DNA of 64,000 bases from Streptomyces caeruleatus (GTDB lineage: Bacteria > Actinomycetota > Actinomycetes > Streptomycetales > Streptomycetaceae): contig NZ_KQ948931.1 in the NCBI RefSeq assembly GCF_001514235.1, positions 62,001 through 126,000 of the forward strand. Direction: 5' to 3'. A model generated the notes under the pieces. That model did no database searches. It was not told the DNA's origin and worked only from the letters and a program-made list of their open reading frames with translations. Shown here piece after piece: positions 28,075 to 37,230 of the stretch. Position 1 is the first letter of the stretch, and each line of letters starts with the position of its first letter. The position numbers and the translations under genes are program-made.

Positions 28075-28533
28075 ATGACAGCGACGGACCCCGCACTCAC
28101 CGCCCTCGCCCAGGGCTGGTGCGCGCTCTCCCTGCTGCACGGAAGGATCGAGGCGCACATCGAGCGCGCCCTTCAGACCGGACACGAGCTGAGCGTGCGC
28201 GAGTACTCCCTGCTCGACGTGCTCAGCCGCCAGCACGACGGCGAAGGCGGCCACCTCCAGATGAAACAGGTCGCCGACGCGGTCGCCCTCAGCCAGAGCG
28301 CCACCACCCGACTCGTCACCCGCCTCGAAGACCGCGGCCTGCTCTCCCGCTACCTCTGCCCCACCGACCGCCGCGGCATCTACACCGACGTCACCGAAGC
28401 AGGCCTCCACCTCCTGCAGGAAGCCCGCCCCACCAACGACAAAGCCCTCCGCGAAGCCCTCGCCCAAGCCGCACAGAACCCCGAACTAGCCCCGCTGGTC
28501 CGCGTCGTGGAGTCACTCCCGGTGCCCGCATAG
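28075..28533 (+). CDS. MarR-family regulator
   Basis: The 152-aa product has the MarR winged helix: LSVREYSLLDVL, MKQVADAVALSQSATTRLVT for the recognition helix and LEDRGLLSRYLCPTDRRGIY for the wing. It likely controls the divergent MFS efflux gene and itself. GGAGG lies 8 nt before the ATG at 28075; the open frame upstream crosses the operator and is not used. Confidence 0.93.
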   Translation: MTATDPALTALAQGWCALSLLHGRIEAHIERALQTGHELSVREYSLLDVLSRQHDGEGGHLQMKQVADAVALSQSATTRLVTRLEDRGLLSRYLCPTDRRGIYTDVTEAGLHLLQEARPTNDKALREALAQAAQNPELAPLVRVVESLPVPA

Positions 28534-28542
28534 GGTGCGGTC

Positions 28543-28995
28543 ATGGGAGATCTTGAGATACGAGCCGCTGTCGCCGACGACATCCCCGCGATCGTCGAAA
28601 TGCTCGCGGACGATCCACTGGGCGCCCAGCGCGAGTCGCCGGACAACCTGGCGCCTTACCTCGCCGCACTGGAGCGGCTGAGCGGCGACCCGAACCAGCA
28701 TCTGGTCGTCGCCGTCCGTGAGGGCCGAATCGTCGGCACGCTCCAGCTCACGGTCATTCCCGGACTGTCCCGCAAGGGCGCGACGCGCTCCATCGTCGAA
28801 GGCGTACGCATCCATGCCGATGAGCGCGGCAGCGGGCTGGGGACGCAGCTCATCGAGTGGGCCGTCGCTGAATCCCGGCGTCAGAACTGCCAGTTGGTGC
28901 AGCTGACCTCCGACACCTCCCGTACCGACGCCCACCGCTTCTACGAGCGCCTCGGCTTCACGGCCTCGCATGTGGGATTCAAGCTCCAGCTGTGA
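28543..28995 (+). CDS. GNAT N-acetyltransferase
   Basis: The 150-aa product is a single GNAT domain. VEGVRIHADERGSGLGTQLI is the acetyl-CoA loop (motif A) and TDAHRFYERLGF is motif B. The substrate is unknown. It starts 9 bp after the MarR gene and is probably read from the same transcript. It ends in a 36-bp palindrome containing parS. Confidence 0.93.
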   Translation: MGDLEIRAAVADDIPAIVEMLADDPLGAQRESPDNLAPYLAALERLSGDPNQHLVVAVREGRIVGTLQLTVIPGLSRKGATRSIVEGVRIHADERGSGLGTQLIEWAVAESRRQNCQLVQLTSDTSRTDAHRFYERLGFTASHVGFKLQL

Positions 28996-28998
28996 CAG

Positions 28999-29034
28999 GG
29001 CGCTGCGCTGTTTCACGTGAAACAGCGCAGCGCC
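28999..29034. terminator. 36-bp perfect palindrome with parS at its centre
   Basis: The perfect parS at 29010-29023 is extended on both sides by GGCGCTGCGCT and its complement to give a 36-bp exact inverted repeat. It fills the 45-bp gap between two convergent genes. It therefore looks like a bidirectional terminator built around a ParB site. Confidence 0.85.
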
Positions 29035-29040
29035 GGGCCG

Positions 29041-30432
29041 TCAGAACGAGCCGCTCCCCCGCCACCCGTCCGGATCCACTCCGCCCGGCACGGCAGCCCC
29101 CTCGCCGTACGGCTGACGCGTGAAGACGAACGACCCGAGGTCCAGATGGTCCACGATGCCGTCCGGGCGTCGTACGGCCTTCAGGAGCTCGCCGGCGTAG
29201 TACCCCTCCAGGCCCGTCCATGTGCCGTCACCGTTGGGCCGGAACCGTGAGCGGCGCCCCTTGCCGGACAGGGGCTCCAGCGATGCCAGGCCGTCGGCGG
29301 TCAGTCGGAGGGCGAAGGCGTGGGTCCCCCAGTACCACTGCCCCGCCAACTCCAGTTCCGCCGCGTCGACTTCATGCATCGGCCGCCAGGGCTCGGGAAT
29401 CCGCGGCTCGGCCTCCGCGACGATCCGGACGAGATCGGCGGCGACGAGGGAGACCAGCGGTCCGGAGGTGCAGTTGGCCAGGACCACGGCAGCCACGTCG
29501 TCCTCCACGCTGATCATCAAGCTCGCCAGGAAGCCCGGCAACGATCCACCGTGCCCCACAAGGAGCCGCCCGTCCCTGTGCTGGATCTGCATACCGAGCC
29601 CGTAGGCCGCTCTGTCCACCACATCCGCGGCCTCGGGCGGCGCTGCCGGCGTCCGCATCTCCCGTACGGACCGGTCGCTGAGCACACGGTCGTCACCCTG
29701 GGCCAGAAAGACGGCGAACCGAGCCAAGTCGGCAGTCGTCGACCACAGCTGGCCGGCCGGCGCCATCCGGCCCAGGTCCTCGCTGGGCTCGGGAAGCATC
29801 GCATCGGCCCAGGGATGCACGGCCCAGCCGCCCGCATGCGGTGCCTGCGGGCGTGTACTCGTGCGGTTCAGGTCCAGCGGTTCGAGCACTTCTCGCCTGA
29901 GTACGTCCTCCCAGGCCGCGCCCCTGAGCCTCTCGACCAGTGCGCCCAGCAGCGTGTAGCCGGGGTTCGAGTAGTGGAACCGGCGTCCCGACGGATGCGG
30001 GAAGGGCTGCTCACCCAGCACGTCCGACAACTCGGGCCGCAGCGACCCGGGAGTCCGCTCCCACCAGGGCCCCGGCGACTCGGCCGCCAACCCGGCCGTG
30101 TGCGCGAGCAGTTCGGCGATGGTCACCTCCCCCGCACCGGTGCCCGGCAGATGCTTCTCCAGCGGGTCGCCGAGGTCGAGGAGCCCCTCGTCGCGCAGCC
30201 GTAGTACGAGAACGGCGGTAAAGGTCTTGGTGATCGAGCCGATGCGGTACTGCACGCTCTCGTCCGGTCCATGCCCGTCCACCGAGGTACGCGAGCCGTG
30301 CCACACAGCCCTGCCGTCCCGTACCACCGCGGCGACCAGCGAGGGCGCACGGCCTTCGGCCTGGGCCACGGCGATGCAGTGCAGAAGCGCCCGGCGCGTG
30401 CTGGGCAGCAGCTCTTCCTGAGATGTCGTCAT
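29041..30432 (-). CDS. Serine beta-lactamase/DD-peptidase-like hydrolase
   Basis: The 463-aa product belongs to the class C beta-lactamase/EstB/Pab87 family. It has SITK (S-x-x-K nucleophile, in YRIGSITKTFTAVL), YSNPGY (Y-x-N) and HGGSLPG in the KTG position. A C-terminal lipocalin-like beta domain follows from about residue 340. There is no signal peptide, so a cytoplasmic esterase or peptidase is as likely as cell-wall action. The ATG is at 30432. The transposon end lies 57 bp upstream and may have replaced its promoter. Confidence 0.9.
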   Translation of the reverse strand: MTTSQEELLPSTRRALLHCIAVAQAEGRAPSLVAAVVRDGRAVWHGSRTSVDGHGPDESVQYRIGSITKTFTAVLVLRLRDEGLLDLGDPLEKHLPGTGAGEVTIAELLAHTAGLAAESPGPWWERTPGSLRPELSDVLGEQPFPHPSGRRFHYSNPGYTLLGALVERLRGAAWEDVLRREVLEPLDLNRTSTRPQAPHAGGWAVHPWADAMLPEPSEDLGRMAPAGQLWSTTADLARFAVFLAQGDDRVLSDRSVREMRTPAAPPEAADVVDRAAYGLGMQIQHRDGRLLVGHGGSLPGFLASLMISVEDDVAAVVLANCTSGPLVSLVAADLVRIVAEAEPRIPEPWRPMHEVDAAELELAGQWYWGTHAFALRLTADGLASLEPLSGKGRRSRFRPNGDGTWTGLEGYYAGELLKAVRRPDGIVDHLDLGSFVFTRQPYGEGAAVPGGVDPDGWRGSGSF

Positions 30433-30489
30433 GCCCCCAGTCCATCCCGGTGAGCAGCCGGCAGTCGAGCGCATATCCCCCGCAGGGGC

Positions 30490-30500
30490 TGTAGGTTCTC
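30490..30500 (+). repeat. Left terminal inverted repeat
   Basis: TGTAGGTTCTC begins with TGT, as expected for Tn7/Mu-type ends. It matches the right end exactly over 11 bp. Confidence 0.8.
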
Positions 30501-30624
30501 ACTTTCGGTGTCAGGCGCCGACGCTATGACCTGGACGTTCCCCTCCAGTCTCACGACGTGTCGGCAAGCGGCTGTCTCAGATCGATGTCATTTCCTCAGA
30601 CTGCCCAGCCGGCTGCGCCGTACC

Positions 30625-31020
30625 TCATGAACCTGCATCGGCAGCCGTCCGTTCTATCCACTCCCGCACCGTCACTGCTTGCTCGATGCGGTTGACGATG
30701 TCCTTCTTGGACGCCGTGTCCAAGGTCTCCGGGATCTTGTCGAAGGTGTCGGGAAGGACATCGATCAGACCCCAGATCTGTTCGCCGGTGCTGACGGTCA
30801 GCAGTTGCTGGCACCTCCACTGCAGCGGCACCTCGGGACGGTGCGTGAGCCGCTGCACGAGCGTCGGGAACAGGTAATGCGTCGCTTCTGCGGCGAGGTG
30901 CTCTCGTAGCCAGTCGACCGGGAGCCGCTGGCTGAAGCCATGCATGGCGGCCTCCTGGGCCAGGTCCAGCAGCTGAGCGCTGTCGACGGCTCGGATGGTG
31001 CGGGGAAGGGTCGGGGTCAT
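30625..31020 (-). CDS. Unknown cargo protein, operon gene 4
   Basis: I do not recognise this 131-aa protein. It looks soluble and largely helical, with LLDLAQEAAMHGFSQRLPVD, a central WRCQQLLTVSTGEQIWGLID and a C-terminal IEQAVTVREWIERT. There is no membrane segment. The ATG at 31020 overlaps the stop of the 36-aa gene before it (ATGA), so it is translationally coupled. It is the last gene of a four-gene cargo operon. Confidence 0.72.
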   Translation of the reverse strand: MTPTLPRTIRAVDSAQLLDLAQEAAMHGFSQRLPVDWLREHLAAEATHYLFPTLVQRLTHRPEVPLQWRCQQLLTVSTGEQIWGLIDVLPDTFDKIPETLDTASKKDIVNRIEQAVTVREWIERTAADAGS

Positions 31021-31127
31021 GTCGCGATGATGCCAAGAAGCTCTCGGAACACCGAGAGGTCGGCGGGGTCGGGTTGCAATCTGTCAAGGAACTCGGCCCA
31101 GGCTTTCTCGAACTCGCCGGAGGTCAC
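31017..31127 (-). CDS. 36-aa unknown cargo protein, operon gene 3
   Basis: This very small frame encodes MTSGEFEKAWAEFLDRLQPD and 16 more residues ending LLGIIAT. It is supported by context rather than homology. Its GTG overlaps the preceding stop (GTGA), its TGA overlaps the next ATG (ATGA), and it keeps Streptomyces-like third-position GC. It would be an acidic, helical peptide. Function unknown. Confidence 0.6.
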   Translation of the reverse strand: MTSGEFEKAWAEFLDRLQPDPADLSVFRELLGIIAT

Positions 31128-31480
31128 CCTTCCACGGTCGGCTCGCCCTTTATGCGGATCCATTCGTGGATGGTCTCGATGGCGTCGAGGAGGTCCTGCA
31201 AGGTGCAGAGATACCGGCGCTGTTGTCGGACCCAGCCTGTTGCCATGTCCCCGTACTCAAGCTCGGCTTCCCCGCTGCTCCAGACGATGAGCACGGCGAC
31301 GAAGTCATCGTTTTCGAGCGTCATCCAGGTGCTGTTCTTGGTTCGGCCGTCCTCGGACGACTGCTGGACCGCACCCGTGATTCCGCAGGATTACAGGCGT
31401 TCCTCATGCTCGGCGAACCAGGCCTGGATCCTCTGCGGCAGTTCGACCGATATGGACTGCTTTTGTTCGCTTTGTCTCAC
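31124..31480 (-). pseudogene. Unknown cargo gene 2 with an in-frame TAA
   Basis: Read as one frame of 119 codons, this gene starts at a GTG that overlaps the previous stop (GTGA) and ends in a TGA that overlaps the next GTG. Codon 30 (31393-31391) is TAA. The first part reads MRQSEQKQSISVELPQRIQA and the second includes WMTLENDDFVAVLIVWSSGE. The frame is the same on both sides of the TAA, so a single CAA-to-TAA change is the simplest cause. A 66-aa restart at ATG 31324 without a good ribosome site is the alternative product. Confidence 0.65.
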
Positions 31481-31812
31481 GGCTGGGCGATGGACCTTGC
31501 AGATCGGTCGAGCTGGAAGGGAGATCCGGCCTTGGTTGGTTCCCAGCCTCGGTCCCGTGCTTCTCGGATGCTGGCAGCAACGTGGGCTGGGCGGATGGGC
31601 ACTGCCTCGGCACCCACCCAGTTGCTGGGATGGGCCTGGCCGCTGGTGACGATCAAGGTCGCGCCCGGCTGGCTGCCGCTGGCCGCTTCAACTGCATAGG
31701 TCATCGGCATCCAGCAGAGTCCCTGCATGTAGGAGGGCTTCCTGCGGATCCGCCAGCGGTACTCGATCCCGTCAACGGTTATGCGCCGGGAACCCTTCTT
31801 GCTCAGCGCCAT
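31477..31812 (-). CDS. Unknown 111-aa protein, first gene of the cargo operon
   Basis: The product begins MALSKKGSRRITVDGIEYRW, which I recall as a small protein family common in Streptomyces with no assigned function. The middle contains a beta-like ATLIVTSGQAHPSNWVG and the end an amphipathic VAASIREARDRGWEP. GGAGG lies about 8 nt before the ATG at 31812; the open frame to 31902 has no support. Its stop overlaps the GTG of the next gene. Confidence 0.83.
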   Translation of the reverse strand: MALSKKGSRRITVDGIEYRWRIRRKPSYMQGLCWMPMTYAVEAASGSQPGATLIVTSGQAHPSNWVGAEAVPIRPAHVAASIREARDRGWEPTKAGSPFQLDRSARSIAQP

Positions 31813-32012
31813 CTTCGCCTCCTCCGCTGTTGGACTCTGCTGTGTCGCCGCGGTCGCGAAAAGCAGGTTGCACGCGAACGTACCGAACGTCATCGCCGAC
31901 AAGCACCTTCGGGACTACGGATGGGTTGATCAGCCCATAAGTTGGTGTCAGTGCCGAGCGACCCGGCGCATCGCACCCACCCCGGGTGCACTCACCGCGA
32001 TCGGAGAGCATC

Positions 32013-33263
32013 GTGAAGAACAGCCCGTTGTGGCGAGTGGTTGACAACCAGAGTGGTACCCAGTCCATCGTCAGCACGCCCTCCGAGGCGGTCGCGTTCG
32101 TCAACAGCCGGTTCGACACCGATGACGACGACGAGCCGTTCAGCATCACCGAGGTCGGCCCTCTCCTTCCGAAGCCGCTCGGGATCATCAGCGCATGGGC
32201 CGCCAAGAAGGACGGCGAGCGAACCGACGGGCGTACTGCTCCGATCACCATCAGGCCGGTTGTGACGGACAACGCCAGCGAGTGCGATGACGTCGTGCTC
32301 TGGGGCGACGTGTACGTCTCCTGGGACCACGACATGTACACCGTCGAGGAGCCGGACAGCTCCGAGTACAGCGAGGCTTACAGCGCAGCCGAGTTGAGCG
32401 CGATCCTCGACGAGTACGCCGACGACTACGAGTACGCGCCTGAAGGGCCTGAAGGGCCCGACAGCCACAGGTGGCCGAAACCGGAAGAGTTGATCACCTA
32501 CGGCGCCCAGGAGTGTGCCAAGCGGTTCGGGCACCTCGACGACGACGCCCTGCTGTGGCTCGCTGCCACCCGCATCACGCTCGCCGTGTGGCGCAACACA
32601 CCCGTCGAGAACTGGCATGCCGGGAAGAGTCCGCTCCACGACGGCACAATGATGCGGATCAACACGGCAACCACCCGACTCGTGCGCTCGATGCTGTCGT
32701 TCGACCATGTCGACTGGATCGGTCTCGGTCTCGCGATCGTCAATCCGTCCCGGGTTCTACCGACAGGGCAGTCCGTACTCGAGCTCGGGCTGGCCTGCCA
32801 CAACCCTGACGACCCGGCGCACGAGGTTGATCCGCGAGAAGAACTCGCGGAGATGGCACAGGTCGCGATCTCGTGGGGGCGAAGGTACTGCCTTCGCCAG
32901 AAGGAGTTCGGCCTGCGAACCCTGATCGAATCCTTCTGTGCGTCCGACAACGGCTGGTTCGGAGCACCGAGTTGGGGGCGCATCGTCGATCGGTTCCTTA
33001 CGGCTGTCGACGACCGGGAGAATGCGCACTGGCGCATACACCGGGACAAGCCTTGGTTCGACGAGTGGTTCACCAACCGGCCGGCCGACATTGCGGACAC
33101 CACGGAATTTCGTCGGCTGCTCCTTGCCGGGCCCGACCTGCTGTCCGAGGAGGCCGCCGAATGGTGCGTGGATGGTGCCATCGGCTACGTCTGCCAGGAC
33201 GACCACGCGAACGACTGCTGGCGGTGCGGTATCCCGCTGGCAACGGAGTCCCCCAACGAGTGA
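32013..33263 (+). CDS. 416-aa unknown transposon cargo protein
   Basis: I recognise no domain. The N-terminal third is acidic (a run near residues 110-140 rich in Asp, Glu, Tyr and Ser). The middle is helical, with YGAQECAKRFGHLDDDALLW and MLSFDHVDWIGLGLAIVNPS. The C-terminus has a Cys cluster, C-x4-DDH...C-x2-C, that could bind zinc. There is no signal or membrane segment. GGAGAG lies 5 nt before the GTG at 32013. It is divergent from the small-gene operon. It is the largest cargo gene and so the best candidate for the element's selected function. Confidence 0.78.
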   Translation: MKNSPLWRVVDNQSGTQSIVSTPSEAVAFVNSRFDTDDDDEPFSITEVGPLLPKPLGIISAWAAKKDGERTDGRTAPITIRPVVTDNASECDDVVLWGDVYVSWDHDMYTVEEPDSSEYSEAYSAAELSAILDEYADDYEYAPEGPEGPDSHRWPKPEELITYGAQECAKRFGHLDDDALLWLAATRITLAVWRNTPVENWHAGKSPLHDGTMMRINTATTRLVRSMLSFDHVDWIGLGLAIVNPSRVLPTGQSVLELGLACHNPDDPAHEVDPREELAEMAQVAISWGRRYCLRQKEFGLRTLIESFCASDNGWFGAPSWGRIVDRFLTAVDDRENAHWRIHRDKPWFDEWFTNRPADIADTTEFRRLLLAGPDLLSEEAAEWCVDGAIGYVCQDDHANDCWRCGIPLATESPNE

Positions 33264-33321
33264 ATGTGTGCACCAGCGTAGACAAGCAGCAATCCACTGC
33301 CCCCGCTCTCTCCCGCCTACT

Positions 33322-33349
33322 CGGCAGCCTCCCCCCTACTTGGGGAGCC
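33322..33349. terminator. Possible terminator between cargo and tniQ
   Basis: CTCCCC-N7-GGGGAG forms a short GC hairpin in the 204-bp gap between convergent genes. It is weak evidence alone; nothing else was found in this gap. Confidence 0.35.
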
Positions 33350-33467
33350 AGTCGCGGCTCGATCGCCGCAGCTCTCGTCCTGCTCCAACGACTACGGCCG
33401 AGCCATCTGAACGATCACGCAACGTCATGAGCCATTACCGGGAAAGGTTCACTGACAGTCAGCGGGG

Positions 33468-36114
33468 CTACTTCTTGCTTGGCTTGGCTTCCTCGGGTGT
33501 AATGCCGAGTCGCTTCATGGCGGTAAGTACCTCTCGCCCCAAAGATGTCGATTTCATGGGATGCCCGCGCTGAGCCCTGGTGAGCAGGGATGCTCCCAGT
33601 TGTGCCTCAAGCATGCCGATCTGGTTGATCAGGTGCCCCTTGGCCATGCTGAGGCCGATAGCGGCCTCCGGTGAGGGTGTCGTATGTGATCGCGACGGCG
33701 TATCGGGCCAGCCGCTGGCGCGCATGACGTCCTGTGAGCACGGGGTGCAGAACCTTGGGTGCGTTTGCAGCGCGGGCTTCAGCTTGCAGGATGGCCGCGT
33801 GACTGGCCCCGCCGGGCCGTCGGAGCGGGATGCCGCACGTCTGCGCTTGCCTGCTCATCTGGCTCGTGCTCATCCCGGCTTCCCGGGCGAGTTCGGGAAG
33901 CGGTCTCCGCCGAGCGAGGTATTGCTCGCTCAGCCCTTCGCGGTTGACCTCGGGATGGCGGCAGGGCCGCCCGTGTGACCGGTCCGGCAGGTCGTACTGC
34001 TTGCTCAGTTTCTTGATCATCGTTCTGTTGGTGCCGAACTGGGAGGCGATCTCTGCGAGAGTGCGGGTGCGGCGCAGTTCCTCCAGTCGTGCTGCGGGGA
34101 GTCGCCGCTTGAGGTCGGCTGCTGCGGCGCCGACGGCCCGCTGCCGGCTGGGACTCGGAGGAGCAGGGTGCCGGGTCAGCAAGTATCGGACGACCTCTGA
34201 GGTGGTGGCGAGACGGTCGGCTGCCTGGCGTGTGGAGAGGTTCTCGCTGCGGATCAGGTGGTGCAGGCTGTCGATGTCGACGCTGTCCGGATCAGGTCCG
34301 GTCAGCGTCAGGTCCTGCAGCGGCAGGGGCGGCTCCCATATGACCGGCTCACCAGGGGCATGCGGGGCCAGGAAATCGACACCTGCGCGGTCGAGTTCGT
34401 CTGCCAGGCGGGGGGTGAGGTTTCTGGGGAACTCGACGAGCTTCGGCCGTAGATGTCTGTCGGTGATTGCGTATGCGGCTGGAGCGCGAACCGCCGGCAG
34501 GGTGCTGAGCCGCTCGAACAGGTAGCACTGGGCGAGACGGTGCTTGCGTTCCAGTCCTCGGTTCACTCCTGCCCGTTCGCAGACCTGAATCCATGTCTCC
34601 TTCGGCAATAGCTCGGTGTAGTCCAGCCTCCGGCGGCGCTGGTAGTTGATGGGCGTCGGATAGGCGTCCAGGCAATCGGCGAGGCGGATCAGTGCTTGGT
34701 GGACTGTGTCCCAGTGCGGACCAATGTGGAGTTCGTGGAGGGTGGTGGAGAGGGTGTCGTTCTCCAGCAGCGTGCCCAGCAGCGCGGAGGCGGATTTCAG
34801 GTTGATGGCGATGCCGGAGGTCAGCAACCAGCAGGGCATTGCCATTCGCAGCGTGTGCAGGCTCGTGCGGCGCAAGGGTGTCAGCGGTAGTGCCCAATGT
34901 GTCCAGAGCATCGAGGGCATGCCCGCGGCCCGCTGTTCGGCCGCGCTGGTGAGGGCGGGGTCCGTGGGTGCCGGAGCTGCGGTCCGGTGACGTAGTTTCG
35001 AGGTGGCTTTCATCCTCGGGGTCAGACTGGAGAGCTGTACCGATCTCAGTGTCGTGCTGGTGCCTTCTCCTCCCCAGGGTGCGATGTCGTTGGGCATCAG
35101 AGGCTGGGCCCCATCGGTGCCTGTCCTGGTCAGACCCCGCAGCATCGCTCCTGCTTCGTGGATGTCGGACTGGCCGAGGATCTGGGCGGCTGCGGTGAGT
35201 CCGACGGCCGTGGTGGCGGCGTGAGGCGGAGCCATGAAACCCGCGCGTCGGTAGGTGCTGCCTCGGTGCGGGTGCTGGGCGGCCTGTTCGTGCAGATGCA
35301 GGAGGTCCGTCGGCAGAAGTGATGCGAGGTCTTCTCGGGACGCGAAGCTGAGAATGCGGCTGGCGAAGCTCCTCATGTCGGAAAGCACCATGCTCACCTG
35401 TGGGGGCTGATCACCGTAAACACCAAAGCTGATGCGCCCTTGATCCATGCCCAGCAGTAACGTCCGCTGTAGCGTCAACGCTGGGTGGTCCGGCGCGAGT
35501 TGCGGTGTGCGGACGTCGGACAGAGGGAAGCCGCATCGCTCGCTGGAAGGGCCCGCTGCCCCTGGAGCATGGGTGTTCATGCAGAGTCCCGGCCTGGGGA
35601 TGCAATGTGCCGCGTAGGGGCGCTGACGTTGCATGCGCCCGCAGGAGGCACACATGTCCGCCAGCAGGCACTGGTGGTGCAGGCAGGCGAACGACCAGCC
35701 CAGTCGCCAGGACAGCGGCCAGCGTCCTCCGTTCTCGGCCAGGCATTGCGGGCAAAAGCGTGATCCGCGCTGTCGTCCCCACAGCCGTCGGCGGTTGATC
35801 TGGTGTCGCGTGCGGTCGATCAGCAGTGCTGTGCCGTCGAAGCGGGCGAGTGTCATCGCATGCAGGTCAGCCGCTGCGGTCCCGGTCGCGGCGGACAAGA
35901 AGTCGGCCTGGGATGCGTGCAGCAGCACCGTCCACCGGTGAGTGACATCGTTTGCCCGGCTGGCGCTGGGCGAACGCGGCGGAGAGAGAGCCGTCACGAG
36001 CTGGCCGAGCTTCACCCCCAGTCGGGCACCGGTGGTCTCCAGCCACGAGTCGAGTCCTTCGCCCGGCAACGGCCGCACCCGGATCGGGAGGGTCCGCACC
36101 AGGTTCGCGTTCAC
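33468..36114 (-). pseudogene. tniQ: TniQ/TnsD-like target selector, C-terminus frameshifted
   Basis: The main frame (33607-36114) gives 835 aa. A TniQ zinc-finger region lies near residues 120-185 (RFCPQCLAENGGRWPLSWRL, then CLHHQCLLADMCASCGR), and repeated helix-turn-helix segments follow (LAEIASQFGTNRTMIKKLSK, PELAREAGMSTSQMSRQA). Family members select the insertion target. Removing one G near 33669 would join the frame at DTLT to EAAIGLSMAKGHL and add a LysR-like helix-turn-helix, giving 881 aa and ending at 33468. The GTG at 36114 overlaps the tniB stop. A TTA codon occurs at 35460-35458. The residual 835-aa protein may still be made. Confidence 0.8.
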
Positions 36115-37230
36115 GCCGCGGTGCCCCGGTCAGCGCGGGGGCGGCTGGTCAGCTTCCGCTGGTCCAAGGCCACTTCCAGTTCTCTGCGGGCTTCTTCGGC
36201 TGCCGCATCGTTCTTCACTCCATCGAGCAGTTCCCGGGATAGGCACTCGGAACGGTTGCGGATCGCGCGTTGGCATCCCCGGTTGATCAGCGTCATCAGC
36301 GACCCGATGTGGCCGGTGCTGCGGGCGAAGAGGTAGTCGGACAGGTCGTCCGCGAGCATGCCGGGCCACTTGTCGGCCAGAACCAGACGCTGTTCGAGGG
36401 CCAGCAGGAGTTTCCGGAATTGACGACGGCCCGTCTCACTGGTGATCGTGAAAGGAGGCATGTCCAGACGGGTGGTGCGGCGGCCGGTCTGGGCCTGGGC
36501 GGCATCCCCGCTGGCCTCTCCCTCGCTGAAGAGTCCCTTGTCAGCGAGCCCGACGCCGACCTTGAGTAGGGTGACCGGGAACTCGTTGGCAATCCACTTG
36601 AGGTGGTTGCTCAGCTCCATCCCGTTGGTGTGCCGCCACTTCAAGAAGTGCAGGTCGTCCAGGATGAGCAGACGTACCTCGCAGGACAGCACGCAGTCCA
36701 GTGCCTGGCGGCCGAGCTGAGCGGTTGTGCCACGCAGACGCCCGGGGTGAGCGAAGTACTCCACCATCGCCTGGTTGAGGTCCTTCAGGCTGGTGTTCCC
36801 GGTCAGGCCCACCCGGCAGACCGGCCACCGCTCGTGCCCCTGATCGGTGAAACGGCCGCGTTCAGCAATCTCCCGGCAGTGGAAATCCCGGGCGAACGCA
36901 AGCACCGAGGTGGTCTTCCCCAGCCCGGGAAAGGCATCGACAGCCACCGCGCCCTTGGCCTTGTCCCCGTCCTGCAGATTGCTGTCCAGGATGTCCCACA
37001 AGTCCTCGTGCAAGGCACGCCAACTGCGGCGTCTTTAGCGGGCCGAGATTGGCATGCCAGTCCCGGCGTCGCCGGTCGTACTCAGCTCGCGCGTCACTAC
37101 TCAAGCCCTGCAGCGCAGTCCGCTTGAGAAGTTCGGGCTGGATTCGGCGGGGCGCCTCAGCAAAGGCCCGAAAGCCCTCTTTGCGCGAGAGCGCCAGATT
37201 TCCCAGGCCCGGGCTTGCAGCGCCCGTCAC
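36111..37230 (-). pseudogene. tniB: TniB/TnsC-like AAA+ ATPase, N-terminus frameshifted
   Basis: The C-terminal frame carries the ATPase: DAFPGLGKTTSVLAFARDFH (Walker A), RLLILDDLHFL (Walker B) and DYLFARSTGHIGSL (sensor region). The N-terminus lies in another frame, from GTG 37230 (MTGAASPGLGNLALSRKEGF to WHANLGPLKTPQL). Removing one G from TTGGCG near 37027 joins them as PQL-RALHEDLWDI and gives 372 aa, which matches relatives as I remember them. TniB/TnsC bridges target selector and transposase. The start overlaps the restored tnsB stop and the stop overlaps the tniQ start. Confidence 0.8.

Noticed and set aside
33468..33725. Independent 85-aa LysR-like regulator
   Set aside because: It overlaps the tniQ 3' end and fits as the frameshifted continuation of tniQ. 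A LysR helix-turn-helix without an effector domain is unlikely as a separate gene.
36862..37230. Independent 122-aa gene upstream of the tniB ATPase frame
   Set aside because: Its first 70 residues match the N-terminus of TniB-type ATPases and its remainder is a shadow of the ATPase frame, so it is the split 5' part of tniB.
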